From positions 1 through 18,441 of the forward strand of contig JANPBT010000034.1 in NCBI GenBank assembly GCA_031430575.1: a stretch of DNA of 18,441 nt. Reading direction: 5' to 3'. The DNA comes from JANMDS01 sp031430575. GTDB lineage: Bacteria > Pseudomonadota > Gammaproteobacteria > Burkholderiales > Casimicrobiaceae. Under the pieces are notes generated by a model. It was not told the DNA's origin. It worked only from the letters and a program-made list of their open reading frames with translations, and searched no databases. Both the position numbers and the translations under genes were made by a program. Positions 14,911 to 18,441 of this stretch are shown one piece after another (within the stretch, counting starts at the first letter, position 1; every line of letters begins with the position of its first letter).

Positions 14911-15561
14911 ATGCGCACCGATCCACGTTTCCCAAATTTAACGATTGTCGATCACCCGCTGGTGCAGCATAAGCTGACCCACATGCGCGACCAAGATACT
15001 TCGACGCGCACATTTCGCGATCTTTTGCGCGAGCTTACGATGCTCATGGGCTATGAAATTACCCGCGATTTACCAATGACCACACAGCGCATCATCACCC
15101 CGCTGACCGAAATGGATGCGCCAGTGATTGCAGGCAAAAAAATTGCGATTGTGCCGGTGCTGCGGGCAGGGCTGGGCATGGCCGATGGCCTGATGGATTT
15201 GATCCCTTCCGCGCGGCAAGGGCATATTGGCCTGTATCGCGGCGAAGATAAGCGGCCAGTGGAGTATTACGTGCGCTTGCCGGAAATCGAAGGGCGGCTT
15301 TTTATTGTCTGCGACCCGATGCTGGCCACCGGCTACTCTGCCGAGCACGCGGTCAATACCTTGCTCAAGCGTGGCGTACCTACGGCGCAGATTCGCTTCC
15401 TTGCGCTCGTCGCGGCGCCCGAAGGCGTGCAGGTCATGCTCGATGCCCATCCGAGCGTGAAGATTTTTACCGCCGCGCTCGATTCCCATCTTGATGAAAA
15501 TGCCTATATCGTGCCCGGCTTGGGCGACGCTGGAGATCGGATTTTTGGTACGAAGCACTAA
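14911..15561 (+). CDS. upp: Uracil phosphoribosyltransferase
   Basis: Upp converts uracil and PRPP to UMP and pyrophosphate in pyrimidine salvage. The protein is 216 residues, usual for the family, with DHPLVQHKLTHMRDQDTS near the start, VPVLRAGLGM, the PRPP loop CDPMLATGYS (134-143) and the uracil-binding C-terminus YIVPGLGDAGDRIFGT. The N-terminus carries about six extra residues compared with E. coli. Together with the CodA homologue it would complete a route from cytosine to UMP, though the genes are about 7 kb apart and not in one operon. A one-mismatch repeat copy encodes VPTAQI. Confidence 0.96.
   Translation: MRTDPRFPNLTIVDHPLVQHKLTHMRDQDTSTRTFRDLLRELTMLMGYEITRDLPMTTQRIITPLTEMDAPVIAGKKIAIVPVLRAGLGMADGLMDLIPSARQGHIGLYRGEDKRPVEYYVRLPEIEGRLFIVCDPMLATGYSAEHAVNTLLKRGVPTAQIRFLALVAAPEGVQVMLDAHPSVKIFTAALDSHLDENAYIVPGLGDAGDRIFGTKH
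15377..15392 (-). repeat. One-mismatch repeat copy, in upp
   Basis: Core at 15380-15390 carries one substitution (CTACGGCGCAG as read on the plus strand), but the AAT and GGTA flanks are kept. Read antisense as PTAQI, so the change replaces Ala by Thr relative to other copies in this frame. Confidence 0.75.
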
Positions 15562-15743
15562 TTGAAGCCTGATTAAGTGCTCAAAGGTGCGCGCATTTCG
15601 TGGGCACTTCGCACGCGCATTGCGCTTAAAGTATGGCTACCGCAAATTCTTTGCGCGCCGCACCTAGCGCCGCTTCCCGCGAGACCGCTTCTTCAGCGCT
15701 GCGCTAAATGCAAAAATAGAGGTTGATATTTCTCGTTGCGCCC
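15562..15743. other. upp-ftsY intergenic region
   Basis: This 182-base gap has no recognised gene. An ATG at 15633 opens a 24-codon frame ending at 15707 with no ribosome site or family resemblance. The ftsY promoter should lie here, but I cannot point to a convincing -35/-10 pair. Confidence 0.4.
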
Positions 15744-16829
15744 ATGTTCAACCTCTTTCGCCGTAAACCTGCTGCTCCTTTAGCCACTGCGCCCGCGCCC
15801 GAGCCCGAAATCATCGCAACGCCCGATGGGCCCGCGCAAGTGACTTATGAGCCGATCGGCCAGCCTGCGGCGCAGATTGCGACTGTTGAGCGCCCAACTG
15901 ACGCAAGCGCAGAAAAGCAAGGCTGGCTCTCCAAACTCAAATTTGGCTTATCGAGCACGCGCGAGAAATTAGGCGGCGGTTTCGCCAAAATCTTCGCCAA
16001 CAAAAAGCTTGACGAAGAAACGCTCGAAGCTTTAGAGACCACGCTGCTCACTGCAGACGTTGGCGTTGCTGCAACGACTCATTTAATCGACGATCTGCGC
16101 CGCAGGTATAAAGCCCAGGGCGGCGAAGCGGGCACGCATGCGCCAAAGGAATTGCTCGCCGCTGCGATGACGGATTTACTCACGCCCCTGCAAGCCGCGC
16201 TGGTTGTCGCCGATGCCAAGCCGTACGTGATCATGGTCGCCGGCGTTAACGGCGCAGGCAAAACGACAACGATTGGCAAGCTTGCCAAGCATTTTCAAAA
16301 GAGTGGCTACAGCGTGCTCTTAGCGGCAGGCGATACCTTCCGCGCTGCCGCCCGCGAGCAGCTAGTCGCGTGGGGCGATCGCAATAATGTGGCCGTGATC
16401 CAGCAGCAAGGCGGCGACCCCGCGGCGGTGATGTTTGATGCCGTGCAAGCAGCAAAAGCGCGCAATATTGATGTCGTGATCGCCGATACCGCCGGGCGCC
16501 TGCCGACGCAGTTGCATCTCATGGAAGAGATCAAAAAGAGCAAACGCGTGCTCGCCAAAGCCGATCCGAGTTACCCACACGAAACGCTGCTTGTGCTCGA
16601 TGGCAACACTGGGCAAAACGCTGTTGGCCAAGTTAAAGCCTTCGACGACGCGCTGCAATTAACCGGCCTGGTGATGACCAAGCTCGACGGCAGCGCCAAA
16701 GGCGGCGTGCTCTGCGCAATCGCCAAAGAGCGCCCCATTCCGCTGAAATTTATCGGCGTAGGCGAAGGAATTGATGATTTGCAGCCGTTTGTAGCGCGGG
16801 AGTTTGTTGAGGCGTTGGTGGGGAATTAA
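15744..16829 (+). CDS. ftsY: Signal recognition particle receptor FtsY
   Basis: FtsY is the membrane-associated GTPase that docks SRP-ribosome complexes at the Sec translocon. The protein is 361 residues, with a short Pro/Ala-rich N-terminal A region and the NG domain: P-loop GVNGAGKTT (167-175), DTFRAAAREQL, DTAGR, TKLDGSAKGG and the C-terminal FIGVGEGIDDLQPF. ATG 15744 starts with MFNLFRRK, typical of an amphipathic membrane-targeting N-terminus; the TTG at 15723 adds seven residues without support. It contains two repeat copies, encoding PAAQI (41-45) in the variable A region and LRRRY (118-122) in the N domain. In many Betaproteobacteria ftsY lies near rsmD; here they are about 14 kb apart. 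Confidence 0.96.
   Translation: MFNLFRRKPAAPLATAPAPEPEIIATPDGPAQVTYEPIGQPAAQIATVERPTDASAEKQGWLSKLKFGLSSTREKLGGGFAKIFANKKLDEETLEALETTLLTADVGVAATTHLIDDLRRRYKAQGGEAGTHAPKELLAAAMTDLLTPLQAALVVADAKPYVIMVAGVNGAGKTTTIGKLAKHFQKSGYSVLLAAGDTFRAAAREQLVAWGDRNNVAVIQQQGGDPAAVMFDAVQAAKARNIDVVIADTAGRLPTQLHLMEEIKKSKRVLAKADPSYPHETLLVLDGNTGQNAVGQVKAFDDALQLTGLVMTKLDGSAKGGVLCAIAKERPIPLKFIGVGEGIDDLQPFVAREFVEALVGN
15862..15877 (-). repeat. Dispersed repeat copy, in ftsY A region
   Basis: Perfect core at 15865-15875 with AAT flank, but GGCT instead of GGTA. Read antisense as PAAQI. Confidence 0.85.
16093..16108 (+). repeat. Dispersed repeat copy, in ftsY N domain
   Basis: Perfect core at 16095-16105 with AT before and GGTAT after. 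Read sense as LRRRY. It lies about 230 bases from the 15862 copy in opposite orientation. Confidence 0.9.
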
Positions 16830-16898
16830 CGCGTATTTTGCGGCAGGCAGCCATGCAATAAGCTGGGCTACATTTAATGAAGGCAAGATTGCCTCAGA

Positions 16899-17354
16899 TT
16901 AATCTGGAGTCGCCATCATTTCTGAAAGCGCGGCGCGTGGCGTGATGCATTTCAATTCTCCGACGACGCCCAACACCAGCAAATCTTCATCGCCAGACAC
17001 CAGCCGAGATGCGCCGCTCGCGAGCCCGACATGAATAAATTTATCGTCGTCGGCATCGCGCGAATACCGAAGCCCAGCCATCGGGGGCGAAACTTCTACC
17101 CAACACGCGCAGGCGCGCAAATCACGCAGTAATTGCTGTCGGCGCTCTATTGAAATATAGCGATCAAATTTCGGTTTCCATAGCCGCGTTTCCAATTCAG
17201 CAAATGTCGCTTCACTAAAAATGAGCTGGCTTTGCGCGAGCACACACGCAAGAAATTCCGCCGGCACACTGTTAGGAATCAGCGCCGCGCTCAAAACTAC
17301 ATTGGTATCAACGACAACGCGAGCGTAAAGTTGGCGCGTTGCGCTAACTTTCAT
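16899..17354 (-). CDS. PIN-domain toxin of a type II toxin-antitoxin pair
   Basis: A 151-residue PIN-domain protein of the putative toxin class (PIN_3/TIGR00305-like), predicted to be a metal-dependent RNase that arrests growth by cutting RNA. Acidic active-site residues are placed as expected: D16 in VVVDTNVVLSA, glutamates in FSEATFAELE, the cluster SRDADDDKFI, and SGDEDLL. ATG 17354 is chosen because it lies just ahead of the first PIN strand and overlaps the antitoxin stop by 11 bases, a classic coupled arrangement; the longer frame upstream merely runs through the antitoxin gene. The RNA target is unknown. Confidence 0.87.
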   Translation of the reverse strand: MKVSATRQLYARVVVDTNVVLSAALIPNSVPAEFLACVLAQSQLIFSEATFAELETRLWKPKFDRYISIERRQQLLRDLRACACWVEVSPPMAGLRYSRDADDDKFIHVGLASGASRLVSGDEDLLVLGVVGELKCITPRAALSEMMATPD

Positions 17355-17595
17355 CAGCGAGCAGTTGTGCGAGCAGAGCGGGCGTAAGCCCTTTTTGCTG
17401 CGCTTCCTCTGCGCTGGCGCGCAAGCCCGAGCGCAGTCGATCGGCGTAAAACGCGCGCATCTGCTCAAAGTCTTGTGCGCTTACCATCACACCCACGACA
17501 CGCTCCCTCCGCGTTACCCGCACGGGTTCGCGTTGCACGGTATCGAGCAGTTCACCAAAGTGAGTTTTGGCTTCGTTTGCGGTGAGGGTTTGCAT
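17344..17595 (-). CDS. Phd/YefM-family antitoxin
   Basis: An 83-residue antitoxin with the Phd/YefM pattern (PF02604): LTANEAKTHFGELLDTVQRE at the DNA-binding N-terminus, then VRVTRRERVVGVMVSAQDFEQM, and a C-terminal helical segment likely to wrap the toxin. It would neutralise the PIN toxin and repress the operon. AGGA lies about four bases before ATG 17595. Phd/YefM proteins are best known with Doc or YoeB toxins; pairing with a PIN toxin is less familiar but occurs. An inverted repeat at 17635-17675 is a candidate operator. Confidence 0.88.
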   Translation of the reverse strand: MQTLTANEAKTHFGELLDTVQREPVRVTRRERVVGVMVSAQDFEQMRAFYADRLRSGLRASAEEAQQKGLTPALLAQLLADES

Positions 17596-17634
17596 GATTC
17601 CTAATTCCGTGTGGACAATATGGCAAGTCTACCC

Positions 17635-17675
17635 GAATCGTCCCAATCGTCCCAATCGCTCGATTGGGACGATTC
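17635..17675. repeat. 15-base inverted repeat upstream of the toxin-antitoxin genes
   Basis: Arms 17635-17649 (GAATCGTCCCAATCG) and 17661-17675 are perfect inverted copies with an 11-base gap. The gap itself contains a third partial copy (TCCCAATCG, 17650-17658), so the site has a direct repeat as well as the dyad. It is 40 bases upstream of the antitoxin start and 28 bases downstream of the GST stop. An antitoxin operator is my first reading; a terminator for the GST is possible, but no T run follows. Confidence 0.7.
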
Positions 17676-17703
17676 AGGGGGGTAAATTTGATTTACGCAC
17701 TTT

Positions 17704-18327
17704 TTAGCTCATCCCCGTATCAGCCAACACCTTTTTCACCGCAGGCAGTGCGCTCATTGCTTCAAAAAAATTCTTCACATGCGGGCGCTCCAGCGTGGAG
17801 GGCGTAACGGTGCGCCCCCAACGGGCTAGGGTGTAGAGATAGTAATCGCTTGCTTGTACATTTGCGCCGCAGGTAAATGGACCTTTGCTGGCGAGCTCGG
17901 TTTCAACGAAATCCCATTCGGCTTGCCACATCTCGACCGCTTTGGCGTCGATGCTGGGCACGGCGGCTTCATCGCCAAAGCGCGCAGCGCGCACGTGCCG
18001 CGTCCAATTCGGGTGAATGCCAGAGGCGATGTAGGCCATCCATTGCGTCGCGTGTGCGCGCTCGACCGTGCCGGGCGCGCCAAGCATTTTGCCCGGTGCG
18101 TGTTTGTCACACAAATATTGGATGATCGAGCCCGCCTCGGTGAGCACGTTGCCATCAAATGCCAGCGCGGGCACTTTGCTGCGCGGGTTGATCGCTTTGT
18201 ATTCGGGTGCGTTTTGGGCCCCTTCTTTGAGCGCGACTGTTTTCACTTCATACGGCACGCCCAGCGCTTCAAGCACGAAGTGAACGGAAGTGGAGCAGGC
18301 GCCGTGGGCGGTGTAGAGTGTGTACAT
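17704..18327 (-). CDS. Glutathione S-transferase, beta-class-like
   Basis: A 207-residue GST. The N-terminal YTAHGACSTSVH places C11 where bacterial beta-class enzymes have the glutathione-linked cysteine; PRSKVPAL carries the cis-proline and TEAGSIIQYL the glutathione-binding Glu-Ala/Ser. ATG 18327 is preceded by AGGAAA about nine bases upstream; the frame stays open for 23 more codons into the degraded contig end, but those codons are homopolymer noise. A one-mismatch repeat copy encodes TCGA (152-155). The substrate is not known. Confidence 0.88.
   Translation of the reverse strand: MYTLYTAHGACSTSVHFVLEALGVPYEVKTVALKEGAQNAPEYKAINPRSKVPALAFDGNVLTEAGSIIQYLCDKHAPGKMLGAPGTVERAHATQWMAYIASGIHPNWTRHVRAARFGDEAAVPSIDAKAVEMWQAEWDFVETELASKGPFTCGANVQASDYYLYTLARWGRTVTPSTLERPHVKNFFEAMSALPAVKKVLADTGMS
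17860..17875 (+). repeat. One-mismatch repeat copy, in GST gene
   Basis: Core at 17862-17872 reads TTGCGCCGCAG (one mismatch), with GGTA kept after it. Read antisense as TCGAN. Confidence 0.7.
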
Positions 18328-18351
18328 GTTTGATTTTCCTAAAAGTGAAAA

Positions 18352-18361
18352 TACCTGCGGC
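18352..18361 (-). repeat. Truncated repeat copy at the contig end
   Basis: AAAATACCTGCGGCG, matching the consensus up to the middle of the core, is followed by a G run and homopolymers. The position upstream of the GST start suggests that a real copy is broken by the contig end. Confidence 0.6.
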
Positions 18362-18441
18362 GGGGGGTTTTGAAAAAAAAAACGGGTTTTTTTCAAAAAA
18401 AAGACCCCGGGTAGAAAAGTTAAAACAGACGGAAGAAAAAA
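18362..18441. other. Degenerate contig end (probable artefact)
   Basis: Runs of G, A and T alternate with little else. Together with the C run at the start this looks like poor-quality terminal sequence and should not be interpreted biologically. Confidence 0.8.

Noticed and set aside
15633..15707. 24-codon open frame between upp and ftsY
   Set aside because: No ribosome site, conservation or recognisable composition to support translation.
16881..16903. Short dyads AGGCAA-GA-TTGCCT and AGATTAATCT between ftsY and the toxin gene
   Set aside because: Small stems without a T run; could be a weak convergent terminator, but not supportable.
472..18361. CRISPR array as an explanation of the repeats
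   Set aside because: Copies are irregularly spaced over 18 kb, lie in both orientations and mostly inside genes; there are no regular spacers or cas genes.
472..18361. REP/RAYT or insertion-sequence-derived element as the main explanation
   Set aside because: Copies are single short words tolerated in essential genes, with no RAYT or transposase gene in the window; not excluded for the rest of the genome.

Overview
The window reads as a contig from a Betaproteobacterium, most likely order Burkholderiales. This rests on the tRNA-Ser / YfhL-type ferredoxin / coaD / rsmD cluster, a DUF2917 gene divergent from a LysR regulator, several glutathione S-transferases, and a base composition that looks moderately GC-rich by eye. 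The lower taxonomic rank cannot be read from the sequence. Both ends look like assembly or read artefacts: a 66-base C run at the start, and homopolymer-rich sequence after about 18360.

Layout. 347-1819 (minus): tRNA-Ser(GCU), a 2[4Fe-4S] ferredoxin, coaD and rsmD. 1885-7850 (plus): a BMP-type nucleoside/nucleobase ABC importer (binding protein, double ATPase, two permeases) followed by a CodA-type cytosine deaminase. 7890-8813 (minus): a solitary glutamate/aspartate-type binding protein. 8962-10522 (plus): a Methyltransf_32-like protein and a GST. 10619-12743: a divergent restriction-modification pair, a PmeII-like endonuclease and a cytosine-5 methylase with an N-terminal MerR-like helix-turn-helix. 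12776-13788 (minus): yfcF-like GST and DUF2917 protein, divergent from a LysR regulator (13905-14870). 14911-16829 (plus): upp and ftsY. 16899-17595 (minus): a Phd/YefM-PIN toxin-antitoxin pair. 17704-18327 (minus): a beta-class-like GST.

The metabolic theme is pyrimidine salvage. The importer would supply nucleosides or bases, the CodA homologue would convert cytosine to uracil, and Upp, about 7 kb away, would convert uracil to UMP.

The most striking content is not a gene. A short, near-palindromic word, ATCTGCGCCGCAGGTA (core CTGCGCCGCAG), occurs 15 times with a perfect 11-base core, plus three one-mismatch copies and one truncated copy, about one per 1.2 kb. Copies lie in both orientations, inside nine coding positions (11 with variants) using five of the six possible reading frames, and between genes. 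Twice they form close inverted pairs that fold into terminator-like hairpins. These are the hallmarks of DNA uptake sequences of Neisseriaceae and Pasteurellaceae, but the word is unlike the dialects I know from those families. I propose it as a candidate new uptake-signal-type element, or otherwise a genome-wide binding site for a dimeric protein.
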